A stretch of 64,000 nt of DNA from Thermosynechococcus sp. NK55a (GCF_000505665.1 NC_023033.1:620001-684000), one strand, 5' to 3'. Positions 1 to 9,422 are shown, numbered from the stretch's first letter. Numbers and translations are program-made. The notes: a model not told the origin generated them from the sequence alone.

Positions 1-222
1 TTTGGAACTCCGCCCCACGGGGGCATTGCCTATGGCTTGGATCGTTTGGTCATGCTCCTTGCTGGCGAAGATTCCATTCGCGACACCATTGCTTTCCCCA
101 AAACCCAACAGGCCCGTTGTCTGCTCACCGGCGCCCCCAGCAGTGTTGAACCGCAGCAACTCAAGGAACTCCATGTGACGCCCGCCAAGCTAGCAAAAAC
201 CACCACTCAAACCAAAGCCTAG
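1..222 (+). CDS. aspS: Aspartyl-tRNA synthetase, C-terminal end (5' truncated by window)
   Basis: The window opens inside a reading frame that ends with TAG at 220-222. The first codons encode FGTPPHGG followed by GIAYGLDRL, the class II synthetase motif 3 with its ATP-binding arginine. The following AFPKTQ segment and a short basic tail are typical of bacterial AspRS. The enzyme charges tRNA-Asp in the cytoplasm. Only the last 73 residues are present, so nothing can be said about the anticodon-binding domain or whether it is a discriminating AspRS. Confidence 0.93.
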   Translation, partial: FGTPPHGGIAYGLDRLVMLLAGEDSIRDTIAFPKTQQARCLLTGAPSSVEPQQLKELHVTPAKLAKTTTQTKA

Positions 223-229
223 GCACATA

Positions 230-251
230 GATTTATTGGCGATTTATTGGC
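230..251. repeat. Exact 11-bp tandem duplication
   Basis: The 11-base unit gatttattggc occurs twice head to tail just after the aspS stop. It overlaps the 3' end of the convergent GGCT-family gene. It is one of several two-copy duplications in the window (8151, 10663, 12509, 15053, 15751, 36480, 36515). Confidence 0.9.
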
Positions 252-652
252 CGATTCCACACCCCCTCTGGCAGCCACTCACCATTGAAATCCCGCACGC
301 GCTCAGTACTCATGATGTAAGCCCATGCTGTACCCAAGGGTTGATGAGTCAAGTCATACACTGGCACCTCTTGGCGACAGTAGACATTCACCTCAGGAGA
401 CAAATTGGGACTGTAACCTTCAAAGGCATCCAGCTGCGTCAAGAGGCTGGCAGGTGGATCATCAAAGAGTAGTAACTCCCCCTGCACCCAACCTTCCTCA
501 GCCGTTAGACCGGGGTACCCCATCGGCAGGTGATAAAGGCGGCCTCTCACCAATGCCGTTTGATGGCCACTTAGCCAAGGCCGACAGAAGAGGTCATGGG
601 GTGGATAGCCGGGTTTGAGGGTGCCATAGACAAAAAGGCGTAGTACCGTCAT
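233..652 (-). CDS. Gamma-glutamylcyclotransferase-like (GGCT/AIG2 fold) protein
   Basis: The 139-residue product starts MTVLRLFVYGTLKPG. The YGTLKPG loop is the substrate-binding signature of the GGCT/AIG2 fold, and LDAFEGY supplies the conserved acidic residue expected of the catalytic glutamate. Proteins of this fold cleave gamma-glutamyl amino acids or related amines in the cytoplasm; the substrate of this one cannot be told. A longer frame is open to 778, but the upstream 42 residues lack any conserved motif and the fold begins exactly at this ATG, so I chose 652. It is convergent with aspS with a gap of about 10 bp. Confidence 0.8.
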   Translation of the reverse strand: MTVLRLFVYGTLKPGYPPHDLFCRPWLSGHQTALVRGRLYHLPMGYPGLTAEEGWVQGELLLFDDPPASLLTQLDAFEGYSPNLSPEVNVYCRQEVPVYDLTHQPLGTAWAYIMSTERVRDFNGEWLPEGVWNRPINRQ

Positions 653-1159
653 GTTGCAAAGGAATAGCATCAATTTGCTGACAGAACTTACTTTACTGAG
701 TTTGATAGCGGTTTGCCCTGCTCCGGACTGCCCTCGACAATCCACTGCCCAGCGAGCCAAAATGAAAAATTCGAGCATGGGGGTTAGGGCTCCCGCGCCA
801 GTTTTGCCCCATTTTTGCAGAAGTGACTCCCCAAAAAAGCAACCAATTTATCCATTGCTTCTGCGTGCTAGCGTTAAACCATAGTGGGAGGTCGCCCTTT
901 GCCAAGTGGTGTGAGCCACAATCAGTGCCCCAGCAGTGCGTACTGCAGTTAAAGCCAAGGATAAATTGACTAACCAGAAAGAATGTTACCAAAACAGCAT
1001 TGAGGGCTATTTGCTTAGCTTGTGGTATGGGGGGGAGGTTTTGCCATGGGGGTGCTGGGAATGGCGCCAATGGGGTCTGCCATCGGAAATCGGGCAGCCA
1101 GTGTTCCTAGCCAAAAGGAGAGGATTGAATGCACCGTTGCCAGATATTCCTGAAAAAAG
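653..1159. other. Gap of about 500 bp with no supported gene
   Basis: No intact gene is convincing here. On the minus strand, short stretches with hydrophobic, protein-like composition appear in three different frames (for example around 1040-1140, 960-1020 and 780-900), as would be left by a decayed membrane-protein gene. I could not assign a family. It may equally be noncoding DNA. Confidence 0.35.
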
Positions 1160-1639
1160 TCAGCTATTTAGAACAGCAAGAATCTCGTGGCTAATGGCGC
1201 GCAGTTGGTTTTGCAGATCTTCAGTGGGCAGATTGTTGCCACTAAAAACCCCCTGACCAATACTGCTGAAGCGCCACTGCTTACTCATATAGCTAAACCC
1301 CACAATCTCTAGGCCAATGGCCCGCCGTTGGGGAGAGTCTGGCTCACCATAGAGGCGGATTTGCAGGAGCAAACTGCGGGCTTGCCAGCGGCGACTCCAA
1401 CCGGGCAGGTGAAAGCCAATGTCAATTGAATCGGGATCCACCAAGTTGCGGGTGTGGGGGTCATCGGCCCAAGGGTGCAGGTCTGCCTGCAGATCCGGAT
1501 TGCACTGCTTGAAGAGATGGACGATCGCCCCCAATTTGCTAGCCATTTGCACCGTCACTGCCTGCTCTGCTGCATTCACCGTGGTTGTCTCCGCAACACC
1601 GCTGTTCTCAAAGTTAGCGAGGGGAAACGGCTTGATCAA
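1160..1639 (-). CDS. Conserved-looking protein of unknown function
   Basis: A 159-residue soluble protein without signal peptide or membrane segment; I do not recognise the family. Its 5' end overlaps the end of the upstream cruA-like gene by 26 bp if the ATG at 1639 is used. An internal ATG at 1546 (MASKLGAIVHLF) would remove the overlap. The tight arrangement suggests co-transcription with the lycopene cyclase. The C-terminal half (VGFSYMSKQWRF, then a charged helix) looks globular. Function unassigned. Confidence 0.65.
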   Translation of the reverse strand: MIKPFPLANFENSGVAETTTVNAAEQAVTVQMASKLGAIVHLFKQCNPDLQADLHPWADDPHTRNLVDPDSIDIGFHLPGWSRRWQARSLLLQIRLYGEPDSPQRRAIGLEIVGFSYMSKQWRFSSIGQGVFSGNNLPTEDLQNQLRAISHEILAVLNS

Positions 1640-3659
1640 CTCTAGGGGTTGGCAGCAGTGTCAAAGAACGATCAAAGCGGGGTTGCCCCACAGAGTAAGT
1701 CAGGGCATAGCTTTGTACCAAAAGCCAAAACCACAACTGCGGCGCCAGGGGCTCCAGCCAGGGCTGACAACGGCGGATCAAGGGGGGCAGCCAGAACCCA
1801 AAGAGGGCATGGTACAGGGCATCCAAGCTAAAACTGAGGTAGCTTTGCAGCCAGCGCAGCAGATCCCAAAGCCCCACCATTTCGTAGATCCACCAGAGGA
1901 GACCGGGATTTTGCCAGGCAGCTCGCAGCGCCATGCGGTTAAAGGGTAGCCAACCGGCACGGTCTTTGATAAAGCGATCGGCCAATTCCGGAGATTCCTG
2001 CCCAAGAATGCCAAAAAAGGTGTTGAGCATGGCATTGACCCGCTCGGGGGGCAGGGGGCGATCGCTGGGCACCATCATTCCCCGTGAAAAGAGCCACGTC
2101 ACCGCGGTATTGCTCTGATAGGCGCGAATTTGGTTGAGGAAGGGCTGTTGCACAAGGTCATGACGCAGGGCAGTATCCAGCAGATCCGTCAAGCGTGGCA
2201 GGTTGCGCACCAGCGAGCCAAAACCGGTGAATACTAAAGGAGATTGCAGTGAGGCGGCATCGCCAATGGCCAAGACGCGATCAAATGCCACGGCGCGATC
2301 GCTCCGGTGGTGGCTAAAGTAGCCGGGGATGTAACCAAATGTCGGCTTTACCCAAGTCAGTTGATCTAAATCGCAGCGGCGGTACTCTGGCAAGATTGTA
2401 AAGAAGTCTTCGTAGAGTTCTAGGAGAGAGCCGGGAAACTCGCGGTGGATGTGGTGGTAGTGAAACAGGTAAATGGTGCGCTCTTCGCCTGACCCCGGAA
2501 ACAGCTCCCAAATGAGTTGCCGTCCTCGCGAAATATCGCCGTGGCTAAAGAGCACATCGCCATAATCCCCGTCCCACACTTCCGGAGCAATACCCTTAAC
2601 AATCGCCCCCACCGTTGGACAAACACTATCATAGGCACGACCGCCGTTCAGTTGCCGGGCAATTGGCGAGGCAGTACCCATGGCATCAATGAGGACGCGA
2701 GCGATCGCCTGTCGCTGTTCTTGGGTTTGGCGGTGCTGGGTTTGCAAAACCACACCATTGGGATGAATTGTGGCTGTTTTAAATTCTGTCCAATCCCAAA
2801 TCTCACCGCCCGCTTGGCGCAGTTTCTCACCGCACAGATGCAGGAATTTGGCCGAGTCGAGGGCAATGTTAAGAACGGTTGGGGTGTGCAGTACCGGTGC
2901 CCGACAATGGATAGGGCTGGTGGCATCAAAGAACTTGTTAAAGCCATCACGGTACTCGCGGGCAATCAGGCTTTCAAACTCCGCGGCGGTAAATAGCCCC
3001 AGATCAATCAGGCTCTGAAATTCCAGGCGGGAGATATTCCACTCCCGATTCATGCGGCCAAAGGGCAACCGCTCCATCAGCAGAACCCGATAGCCCAACC
3101 GCGCCATCACCGCCGCATGGACAACCCCCAAAGCACCACCCACATAAACCAGGTCATAGGTAGGGGGATCACAGGGGGTTGTTACCCTGTGCACAACAGG
3201 GACAGGGGGGGTAGGCTGTTGGAGACCTTGGCGCCAGCGTTGCTCCCACCAATAGACGCGCTCTAGATCCGCCTCACCTTGGGGCATACGTTGAAAGTAT
3301 TTCACCGTCAGGGGATAGCGATCGGCCAAGGCCTCAAAAATGCTCTGACCAGCCGGCCAAGGGGGCGGCTCCTCGGCCTGGAGGGGGAAGGCCAAACGCA
3401 GCTCCCGCTGAAGGTGTTGGAGACAGGCGCGCTCTTGGGGGAAAGGCCGCTCTCCCCAGCGCATCACCTTGAGGTATGTAGTTCGCTGTAAGCTCCACAG
3501 GAAAATGGCGAGTTCCGTTGCGGTTTCGGGAACCTGCCAACATCCCCCAGTGGGTTTTGGCGCAATGGTGCCCATGGAGGGCGCAAAAGTGTGGTGCAGC
3601 CAGTGAATGACCGCTGCGGTATGGGGAGTGGGTACCTCAAGGTATAACAGTTGTTGCAT
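1614..3659 (-). CDS. cruA: Lycopene cyclase, CruA/CruP family (probably CruA)
   Basis: A 681-residue FAD-dependent enzyme. After a leader of about 165 residues comes DLVYVGGALGVVHAAVMARLG, a Rossmann dinucleotide-binding fold, then LLMER and the family signature GRMNREWNISR. A second FAD contact, VLAIGDAASLQSPL, lies near residue 475. These features match cyanobacterial CruA, which cyclises the ends of lycopene on the way to beta-carotene in the membrane. The C-terminal 150 residues are rich in Trp and Leu and may be membrane-associated. CruP is the alternative; the longer C-terminus and the GRMNREWNISR form favour CruA. It heads a minus-strand pair with the unknown gene downstream. Confidence 0.8.
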   Translation of the reverse strand: MQQLLYLEVPTPHTAAVIHWLHHTFAPSMGTIAPKPTGGCWQVPETATELAIFLWSLQRTTYLKVMRWGERPFPQERACLQHLQRELRLAFPLQAEEPPPWPAGQSIFEALADRYPLTVKYFQRMPQGEADLERVYWWEQRWRQGLQQPTPPVPVVHRVTTPCDPPTYDLVYVGGALGVVHAAVMARLGYRVLLMERLPFGRMNREWNISRLEFQSLIDLGLFTAAEFESLIAREYRDGFNKFFDATSPIHCRAPVLHTPTVLNIALDSAKFLHLCGEKLRQAGGEIWDWTEFKTATIHPNGVVLQTQHRQTQEQRQAIARVLIDAMGTASPIARQLNGGRAYDSVCPTVGAIVKGIAPEVWDGDYGDVLFSHGDISRGRQLIWELFPGSGEERTIYLFHYHHIHREFPGSLLELYEDFFTILPEYRRCDLDQLTWVKPTFGYIPGYFSHHRSDRAVAFDRVLAIGDAASLQSPLVFTGFGSLVRNLPRLTDLLDTALRHDLVQQPFLNQIRAYQSNTAVTWLFSRGMMVPSDRPLPPERVNAMLNTFFGILGQESPELADRFIKDRAGWLPFNRMALRAAWQNPGLLWWIYEMVGLWDLLRWLQSYLSFSLDALYHALFGFWLPPLIRRCQPWLEPLAPQLWFWLLVQSYALTYSVGQPRFDRSLTLLPTPRVDQAVSPR

Positions 3660-3779
3660 TTTGCTTGATGAAGTCCACTAAGAAGCTTGACAACGGCACA
3701 ATTTGGCGTAAACTTCACTGTACTAAACAGTTTAAGAGTTAAGAGAGTTTACGATTTCTCAGAATTGCCCTGTTGCCCT

Positions 3780-4049
3780 ATGCATTATCCCATTCCTCGC
3801 ACGCTCGAAGAAATGACAGCCCTCAGCCAGCAACCCGTCAATGGTGATCTAGTGGCATCAGCGATCGCCGGCGTGATTACGATTTGCCGTGCCCAGGGCC
3901 ACAGTCTGGCGCAGGTTCAGGAATGGGTACTTGCAGAGGATGATCTACTGGATCAAAAAACGCGCCAATGGCTTAGTGAAGCAGTGGCAGTGGCTTGGTC
4001 AACCGTCGATGTGGCCGCAGTGACGACTGGCCGTGAGGGCGATCGCTAG
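3780..4049 (+). CDS. Small conserved-looking protein, unknown function
   Basis: An 89-residue acidic protein beginning [17 protein letters not shown]. The open frame extends upstream to 3687, but those 31 residues include an unlikely PCCP segment and no extra motif, so the ATG at 3780 is preferred. It has no membrane segment. Its 3' end overlaps the convergent ruvC gene by 51 bp, so the two transcripts are antisense over their tails. Family not recognised. Confidence 0.6.
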   Translation: MHYPIPRTLEEMTALSQQPVNGDLVASAIAGVITICRAQGHSLAQVQEWVLAEDDLLDQKTRQWLSEAVAVAWSTVDVAAVTTGREGDR

Positions 4050-4478
4050 GGCATCAGCGGCATCATCGGGCTGGGGCAGGGTGCTGAGATGGAGTTCCCG
4101 TTGCACCGCCTGCTGCACCTCTATTTTGCTGGCATTGCCATAGCCGGTGAGGGCTTGCTTCACTTGGGGGGGCGTGAGTTCTAGCAGTGGACAGTGCAAT
4201 TGGCTCAGGACCAAAAGAATTACCCCCCGTGCTTGGGCAACCCCAATGGTATGGCTCATTTTGTAGAAAAAGAGCCGCTCCAAAGCCACTACATCTGGCT
4301 GGAGGGTGGGAATTAGCGTGTGCAGATCGTTATAGAGACTTTGGAGGCGATCGCCCGTAGGCAGATCGGCGGGGGTAGTAATTACACCAAAATCCCACAC
4401 TTGGCAGGTGTCCCTGTGCACCTCAATACACCCATAGCCAAGGGTAGCTAGGCCGGGGTCGAGGCCCAGAATGCGCAC
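3999..4478 (-). CDS. ruvC: Holliday junction resolvase RuvC
   Basis: A 159-residue endonuclease that cuts four-way recombination junctions with RuvAB. The N-terminal MRILGLDPG carries catalytic Asp7. Glu67 lies in ALERLFF, and the C-terminal DDAADALA (residues 138-145) supplies the remaining metal-binding aspartates. Length and motif order match the family. The stop lies inside the 3' end of the convergent 3780-4049 gene. The next minus-strand gene, NDH-2, ends 5 bp upstream of the ATG, so both may lie on one transcript. Confidence 0.95.
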   Translation of the reverse strand: MRILGLDPGLATLGYGCIEVHRDTCQVWDFGVITTPADLPTGDRLQSLYNDLHTLIPTLQPDVVALERLFFYKMSHTIGVAQARGVILLVLSQLHCPLLELTPPQVKQALTGYGNASKIEVQQAVQRELHLSTLPQPDDAADALAIALTASRHCGHIDG

Positions 4479-4483
4479 TGGTG

Positions 4484-5689
4484 CTAACTAGCGATGGTGG
4501 TCAGGAGATCCAAAAAGGGCTTGGCCAGCCAGTTCAACCCCACCTTCAGTTGATGTTCGAGGGTGGGCATGCGGTAGAGGTAGGCCAGTCGCCGCGCCAA
4601 GTAGGCGAGGGGGCCATCAAGGGTCAGTCCTAGGCCGGCCAATGCAGCGCGATCGCGGCCGAGGGTGAGCATTTCGCCCAGGTGGGAGTAACGACAGGGA
4701 AGTAGCGGGCGATCGCTGAGACTGGCCCAAAGGTTCCAAGCAGCATAGTCCGCCTGCTGAAAAGCCGCCTGTGCCGTATGGGGAATGGGTTGTCCCTGTT
4801 CATCCACCGCATCCGCCGCATCCCCAAGGGCAAAAATATCGGGGTGATCAACCACTTGCAGTGTGGGCGCCACCTGGAGCCGACCGGTGGCAGTTTTGGG
4901 CAAATCAAGGGCCGCAATCACCGGCGAAACGGCTGTGCCAACGGTCCAAAGAACAATGTCCACGGGCAACTCGTCCACCCGGTCTTTGTATTGCAGCGAA
5001 ATGCGATCGCTAGTTACAGCAACTGGCGTGGTCTCTAGATCAATCCAAACGCCACGATCTTCGAGGGCACGGCGGGCCGCCTTGCGATTAAATTCAGGGG
5101 AGGACTTCAGGATCTCTGTGTTGCGATCCACCAGCCGAATGCGACCTCGGCTTCCCAGTCGCTCCGCCAGTTTACAGGCCAATTCCACCCCACTCGGACC
5201 AGCACCAACAACGACAACGCGGATGCGATCGCGATCAGAGTGCTCGCACCGTTGCAGCGCTTCTTCAAGGCGGTAGGCGTCACTGAGGGTACGGAACGTC
5301 AAGGCGTACTCCGCCCCACCGGGGATAGGGCTTTTCGGGGTTTCACCCCCTAGGGCGAGAACGAGTTTTTCATAGGTGAAGGGGTCGCCCTTGCTGAGGT
5401 GAACGGTTTTTTCCTGGAGATCAATAGTGGTCACCGTTCCCTGATGAAAGACCACTGGTGTATCCCGCAGCAGCTCCACAAAGGGAGGGGCAATTTCCCA
5501 GGCCTCTAGCTCCCCCGTAATCAGTTCGTAAAGCAGGGGCGTAAATACAAAGCGATCGCTGTGATCCACAAGGGTGATCCCTAGGGGGGAAGACCACGGG
5601 AATTGCGCCAAGCGGAGGGCTGTATAAAGCCCACCGAACCCACCACCTAGAATGCAAATTTCGCTTCTCACCGCTGATTCCCTGATCAT
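4484..5689 (-). CDS. ndbB: Type II NAD(P)H:quinone oxidoreductase, NdbB-like
   Basis: A 401-residue two-dinucleotide-binding flavoprotein. GGGFGG at residues 15-20 binds FAD, GAGPSG at 162-167 binds NAD(P)H, and IFALGDAAD near residue 290 is the second FAD motif. It has no transmembrane helices but a C-terminal amphipathic tail suited to membrane attachment. NDH-2 enzymes pass electrons from NAD(P)H to quinones without pumping. Its length and form resemble cyanobacterial NdbB, whose plant relative NDC1 acts in phylloquinone synthesis; that subtype is tentative. Its ATG overlaps the HAD gene stop by 4 bp (ATGA), so it is translationally coupled. Confidence 0.85.
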   Translation of the reverse strand: MIRESAVRSEICILGGGFGGLYTALRLAQFPWSSPLGITLVDHSDRFVFTPLLYELITGELEAWEIAPPFVELLRDTPVVFHQGTVTTIDLQEKTVHLSKGDPFTYEKLVLALGGETPKSPIPGGAEYALTFRTLSDAYRLEEALQRCEHSDRDRIRVVVVGAGPSGVELACKLAERLGSRGRIRLVDRNTEILKSSPEFNRKAARRALEDRGVWIDLETTPVAVTSDRISLQYKDRVDELPVDIVLWTVGTAVSPVIAALDLPKTATGRLQVAPTLQVVDHPDIFALGDAADAVDEQGQPIPHTAQAAFQQADYAAWNLWASLSDRPLLPCRYSHLGEMLTLGRDRAALAGLGLTLDGPLAYLARRLAYLYRMPTLEHQLKVGLNWLAKPFLDLLTTIAS

Positions 5690-6429
5690 GCTGTCCCCCT
5701 CAGTATAACTTGCGCCTTTGTGAGGTCAGCAATTTGGGGCACGGCTAGGGGCTCGTTGAGGGCTGGTTCTGGCAGCAAGGGGCGATCGCGCCGCAGCCAA
5801 ATGGCCTGCAAACCCGCTCCTTGAGCACCGCGGACATCCCCCTCCCAACTGTCGCCAATGTGCCAGACTTGGGAGGCCCCATAGGAAGCCACTGCCCGCT
5901 CAAAGATCAACCGATCCGGTTTCGCTGCCCCCACCTCACTGGAAATCCACACCGCCTGGAAAAAACGGGCTAACCCCAAGGCCTCAAGAACCCCATAGAG
6001 ACGGCTATCAAAATTGGACACCACCATCAGGGGAATATCCTGCGCTTGCCAATTCTCCAAAGCAGGCAAAACATCCTCATAAAGGCACCAGGGTTCAGCG
6101 GTAGCGTAGTAGGCAAAGACAGGGGCAAAAAACGTCTCAAAATCAACAAATTGATCCAAGACCCCCGCGCGGCGAAATGTCTCTGCCGCAACCCCTTGCC
6201 ACCACCGCAATTCTGCCTCTGCCCGTTGTGAAACCTCAAGCTCAGGGAAGGCGCAGGGAGGAGCCGCCTTAAAGGCCTTAAAGAAGGCCACATCCAAGGC
6301 TGCTGGATCAACCTGAACCCCGACTTCAGCCGCAAAGCGACCATAGACTGTGCCCACAGATTCCTGTAAGCCAAAGAGGGTGCCGACGGCATCTAGGGTA
6401 ATGAGCTGGGGCGGATCAAGCGGGTGCAT
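5686..6429 (-). CDS. HAD-superfamily hydrolase, DREG-2/HDHD3-like
   Basis: A 247-residue protein with LDAVGTLFGL as HAD motif I, VVSNFDSRL as motif II and HIGDSWEGDVRGA as motif IV. The second aspartate of the usual DxD is valine, as is common in the DREG-2 subgroup. The lysine of motif III lies in EVGAAKPD. It probably dephosphorylates a small phosphometabolite; the substrate is unknown. I start at ATG 6429 (MHPLDPPQL), 14 bp inside the upstream thf1 gene, rather than at 6498, because the extra residues are thf1 sequence in another frame. It is co-transcribed with thf1 and the NDH-2. Confidence 0.8.
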   Translation of the reverse strand: MHPLDPPQLITLDAVGTLFGLQESVGTVYGRFAAEVGVQVDPAALDVAFFKAFKAAPPCAFPELEVSQRAEAELRWWQGVAAETFRRAGVLDQFVDFETFFAPVFAYYATAEPWCLYEDVLPALENWQAQDIPLMVVSNFDSRLYGVLEALGLARFFQAVWISSEVGAAKPDRLIFERAVASYGASQVWHIGDSWEGDVRGAQGAGLQAIWLRRDRPLLPEPALNEPLAVPQIADLTKAQVILRGTA

Positions 6430-7084
6430 CGGAACTGGCATCCACAGCGGGTGGCGCGGAGGTCTGCTGAGCACGGCGCTTGCGTTCCTGCTCCACAAGT
6501 TCCCTCATCAAACTGCGAGCCTGATTGATTTTGTCGAGGTTACTGCGGTAGAGTTCGAGATCGCGCTTGACTTTCTCAATGGGCAGTTGGATCACAGGAG
6601 CCAGTTGATCCAGTATTTCGTTGAGGTTGACTGTCAGTTCTCCTGCCAGCTCTTGCAGGAAGGCATAGAGTCCCACGGCATGAAGGCGGCTATATTTGCC
6701 CGCGTGGTTGAGGCTGTTGAGGGGGGCACTGGGTTGGCCACTGTTGAGTTCACCAAGGATTTGACTCAAGGGGCGGCCTTGGTACTGTTGCCAACTGGCG
6801 GCATCCTCCTTCAGCTGTTGCGGGTTCATTTCCTCAGCAACACAGAGGGCATGAAAAATACGGTTGCCATCGCCCTCGGGCTGATAACCCTCCATAAACT
6901 GGTCAAAGGCAGTAACAACCCCAAGAGCAAAGAGGGGAGAGTAGCGAAAATCTACATTGACGCGCAACAGATGGATTTCGACAAGCAGTTCTTCAATGAA
7001 GCGACGGTAGATCGAGTGAATCGGTCGCGTGTAAGCCGCATAAAAGGCGCGTTTGGTATCAGAGACAGTTCGAGGATTTTGCAC
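6416..7084 (-). CDS. thf1: Thylakoid formation protein Thf1 / Psb29
   Basis: A 222-residue, largely helical protein beginning MQNPRTVSDTKRAFYAAYTR, the family's characteristic N-terminus. The core contains FRYSPLFALGVVTAFD, and a basic, Ala/Ser-rich C-terminal tail follows. Thf1/Psb29 helps assemble and repair photosystem II and interacts with FtsH proteases at thylakoids. It is the first gene of the minus-strand series with the HAD and NDH-2 genes and lies divergent from the DUF309 gene across a 71-bp gap. It is a strong marker that the host is photosynthetic. Confidence 0.94.
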   Translation of the reverse strand: MQNPRTVSDTKRAFYAAYTRPIHSIYRRFIEELLVEIHLLRVNVDFRYSPLFALGVVTAFDQFMEGYQPEGDGNRIFHALCVAEEMNPQQLKEDAASWQQYQGRPLSQILGELNSGQPSAPLNSLNHAGKYSRLHAVGLYAFLQELAGELTVNLNEILDQLAPVIQLPIEKVKRDLELYRSNLDKINQARSLMRELVEQERKRRAQQTSAPPAVDASSDAPA

Positions 7085-7155
7085 AAGCTCTGCCGATATT
7101 CGTTAAAAAATGTCATGATTCTTTACTATTATCGCCCATTGCGCTTTCCCAATCA

Positions 7156-7530
7156 ATGATGCATTCGGAGCTTGCCCTAGCTATTGCCCAATTTAATAGC
7201 GGCGAATTCTATGCCTGCCATGACACCCTCGAAGCTCTCTGGCTAGAGGCCAGTGAACCTGAGGGCACGTTTTACCAAGGCCTGCTGCAAATTGCTGTCG
7301 CCTGCTATCACCTGAGTCGGGGCAACCAGCGGGGGGCAATTTTACTCTTGGCGGAAGGACGGCGTCGCCTTGAACAGTGTGATCCTGACTACCAGGGTTT
7401 AGACTTAGCAGCCTTCCTAGCAGGAGTGGCCGAGTTACAAGCGCAGCTTCACCTCGCAAAAACTCCCCTTGACTCAGCGCCCAAAATTCAGTTGCATCTT
7501 CCTGTTGCTGAATCCCTAGATCAAGCCTAG
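7156..7530 (+). CDS. DUF309 family protein
   Basis: A 124-residue protein with FNSGEFYACHDTLEALW near residues 14-30, the hallmark (HDxLExxW) of DUF309. A helical core GTFYQGLLQIAVACYHL follows. The conserved His, Glu and Trp suggest a ligand or metal site, but no reaction is established. The start may be the first ATG (7156) or the adjacent one (7159). It faces thf1 divergently and is the last core gene before the accessory island. Confidence 0.85.
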   Translation: MMHSELALAIAQFNSGEFYACHDTLEALWLEASEPEGTFYQGLLQIAVACYHLSRGNQRGAILLLAEGRRRLEQCDPDYQGLDLAAFLAGVAELQAQLHLAKTPLDSAPKIQLHLPVAESLDQA

Positions 7531-7599
7531 ATGCCAAGACCCGGGACATGACCTACCTTTGAAACAACTACTCTGGTCGCTCCATTTACCACGTTCAGA

Positions 7600-8110
7600 G
7601 TTTCTCGATGGGTATCATGTGGTCCCAAGTGGGTTGGGGAATTCGGTGACTGTGCGTCCAAAGGTAGCCTGTGAGCGTCTCTTGCAGATCAGCGGCGGAG
7701 ACAAACGCTCAACGCGCAGAATCTCGGCAATGCGACCGTTGAGGCGCTCGACCATGATTGGTTTGCGGGTGGCGAGGTTGGATAAGCCGATGCTGGATTC
7801 TCTTCTTCCCACAGAGATAATCGAACGGATGGCGTCCGGTGGGTTGGCGATCGCCCGTGGTAAGATAAACAACTTGCCAGGTCTTGACAGCAGCCCTCCA
7901 GAACAACAATAACAACCCCAGTGCGAAGCGCAAAGCAGCCGTCGTCAAGCTGAGGCTGTATCGCCCGATATCCCACGTAGGCTTCCGAATGGTCGACACC
8001 CTACACATCTCCATTGGCGCGAAAAACAGACACACAGCGCTACGCTCAGGACACCTGCACCGCCTATCGCAGCCGCGATGACTGTTCCTACAGGATGATA
8101 AGTGCAGCAA
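7600..8110 (-). pseudogene. IS481-family transposase remnant (DDE C-terminal part)
   Basis: Read on the minus strand, one frame gives TGRHPFDYLCGKKRIQHRL followed by HPQTN, and a neighbouring frame continues MVERLNGRIAEILR. Together these are the last third of an IS481-type integrase core, including the catalytic glutamate in MVER. The two frames join near 7757 with an indel, and the N-terminal two thirds (helix-turn-helix and both aspartates) are missing or scrambled. No intact terminal inverted repeats were found. It marks the left edge of the island. Confidence 0.65.
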
Positions 8111-8150
8111 CGATCTCAGGACTGGATGTCATAGGGGGCACACACTAAGG

Positions 8151-8176
8151 GAGCTTGAGTCATGAGCTTGAGTCAT
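8151..8176. repeat. Exact 13-bp tandem duplication at the end of the GT4 gene
   Basis: The unit gagcttgagtcat is present twice, head to tail. The stop codon of the GT4 gene (8160-8162) lies inside it. Removing one copy would let the frame run further, so the duplication probably set the present C-terminus (DSSS then stop). Confidence 0.9.
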
Positions 8177-9407
8177 TTAGGGCAGCCTCATAGACCTGTA
8201 GATATTTTGCAGCAACGATTTCACTAGCAAAGCAGTCGACCGCACGAGCCCGTGCGTTTTTTCGAAGCTGTAGATGGCGCTCTGAATCCGAAAGCACCCA
8301 CTGAATGCCCCGTGCCAGATCTTCTGGATCAAACGGCTGAGCCAGATAGCCCGTCTCTTTGTGCAAGACGATATCGCGCAAACCAGAGGTGTTGAAGGCA
8401 ACAACAGGCGTGCCACAGGCGTGGGCTTCGGATGTAGTCTGGCCAAATGCCTCTAGCCGTGATGGAACTATCATTACATCAGCCGCGCTATACAAAATGC
8501 GTAAGCTTAAATCGTCAGCTAAATGCCCGACATAGTTCATCGAAAAGCCAAGATCAGGAGGTTTCCTAGGGCAGAGTTCGCCAAAGATTACCAATTGCAG
8601 CTCTGGAAGTTCGCTGCGTAAATGCTGAATTGCCTTAAGCAGAAGATCGAACCCCTTCCTTGGGTCCCGCCCTCCCCCCATTGCACCAAATAGAAGCAAG
8701 GGCGTACCCTTAGGCAAACCAAACAGTTCTCGCGCCAAGTTTGTCTCGAGCGGCTGCCACCGTTCGGTATCAATAGGATTTGGGATCACGCTCAATGGCC
8801 ACTCGTGCATCAACGCACTTTCTTGCACGCACTGCGCCAGCCAACGACTGGGGGTAACGATGTGGATGGGATGCTTCCAACACTTGCGCTTACGCGTCCA
8901 GGTCCAGCGGTTGAGATCAAATCCTCTCTCATAGCTAGGCCGGTTGTTATGCCTGTAGCCCTCACGCCAACGATGATCTTCAGTGTAATGTTCAGCTCCG
9001 CAAAAGGCCCACATGTCATGTAACGTCCACACCACGGGTTTACGCAGCCGGCCAATATCTTCAATAGACAGCATTTCCCCCTGTACCCAATGCAGGTGCA
9101 AAATGTCGGCGTCAGAGCTATTCAGTGCACGGACCCTGCCGGATGGAAGGAACGCCGGGGAATGAAGAATCGGGTTGCCGGTTTTAAGTACTGACTTGAC
9201 CAGTCCCCTGCCAAGCGCGCGGCGCAGTATGGCCAATCCTTTACCGAAGTTTGTCGTTGGCCCCTCCACCGTCCAGTCGCCAGAGGCGGCAACATCAACC
9301 CACAGCCAGGAATCGACGCCCACCCGCCTTAAAGCGTGATGAATCCGATAGGCCGCACGAGCGGCGCCGCCAATGATATCGAAGCAGTTGAGATGAATGA
9401 CTTTCAT
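8160..9407 (-). CDS. Glycosyltransferase family 4 (WcaC-like)
   Basis: A 415-residue GT-B fold enzyme. It begins MKVIHLNCFDIIGGAARAAYR, the donor-loop glycine motif of GT4. The C-terminal half has VIPNPIDTERW and the nucleotide-sugar site PSRLEAFGQTTSEAHACGTP near residue 325, with the paired glutamates of retaining GT4 enzymes. It most likely adds a hexose to a lipid-linked glycan at the cytoplasmic membrane face. The frame is intact and its motifs complete. It is the most downstream gene of the island's minus-strand series. Confidence 0.88.
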   Translation of the reverse strand: MKVIHLNCFDIIGGAARAAYRIHHALRRVGVDSWLWVDVAASGDWTVEGPTTNFGKGLAILRRALGRGLVKSVLKTGNPILHSPAFLPSGRVRALNSSDADILHLHWVQGEMLSIEDIGRLRKPVVWTLHDMWAFCGAEHYTEDHRWREGYRHNNRPSYERGFDLNRWTWTRKRKCWKHPIHIVTPSRWLAQCVQESALMHEWPLSVIPNPIDTERWQPLETNLARELFGLPKGTPLLLFGAMGGGRDPRKGFDLLLKAIQHLRSELPELQLVIFGELCPRKPPDLGFSMNYVGHLADDLSLRILYSAADVMIVPSRLEAFGQTTSEAHACGTPVVAFNTSGLRDIVLHKETGYLAQPFDPEDLARGIQWVLSDSERHLQLRKNARARAVDCFASEIVAAKYLQVYEAALNDSSS

Positions 9408-9422
9408 GTGATACCTATGGAC

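Noticed and set aside
693-1070. Minus-strand frame of 125 residues upstream of the GGCT gene
   Set aside because: It has odd Trp/His/Cys-rich composition and no motif, and it overlaps the GGCT start. I treat the region as noncoding or decayed.
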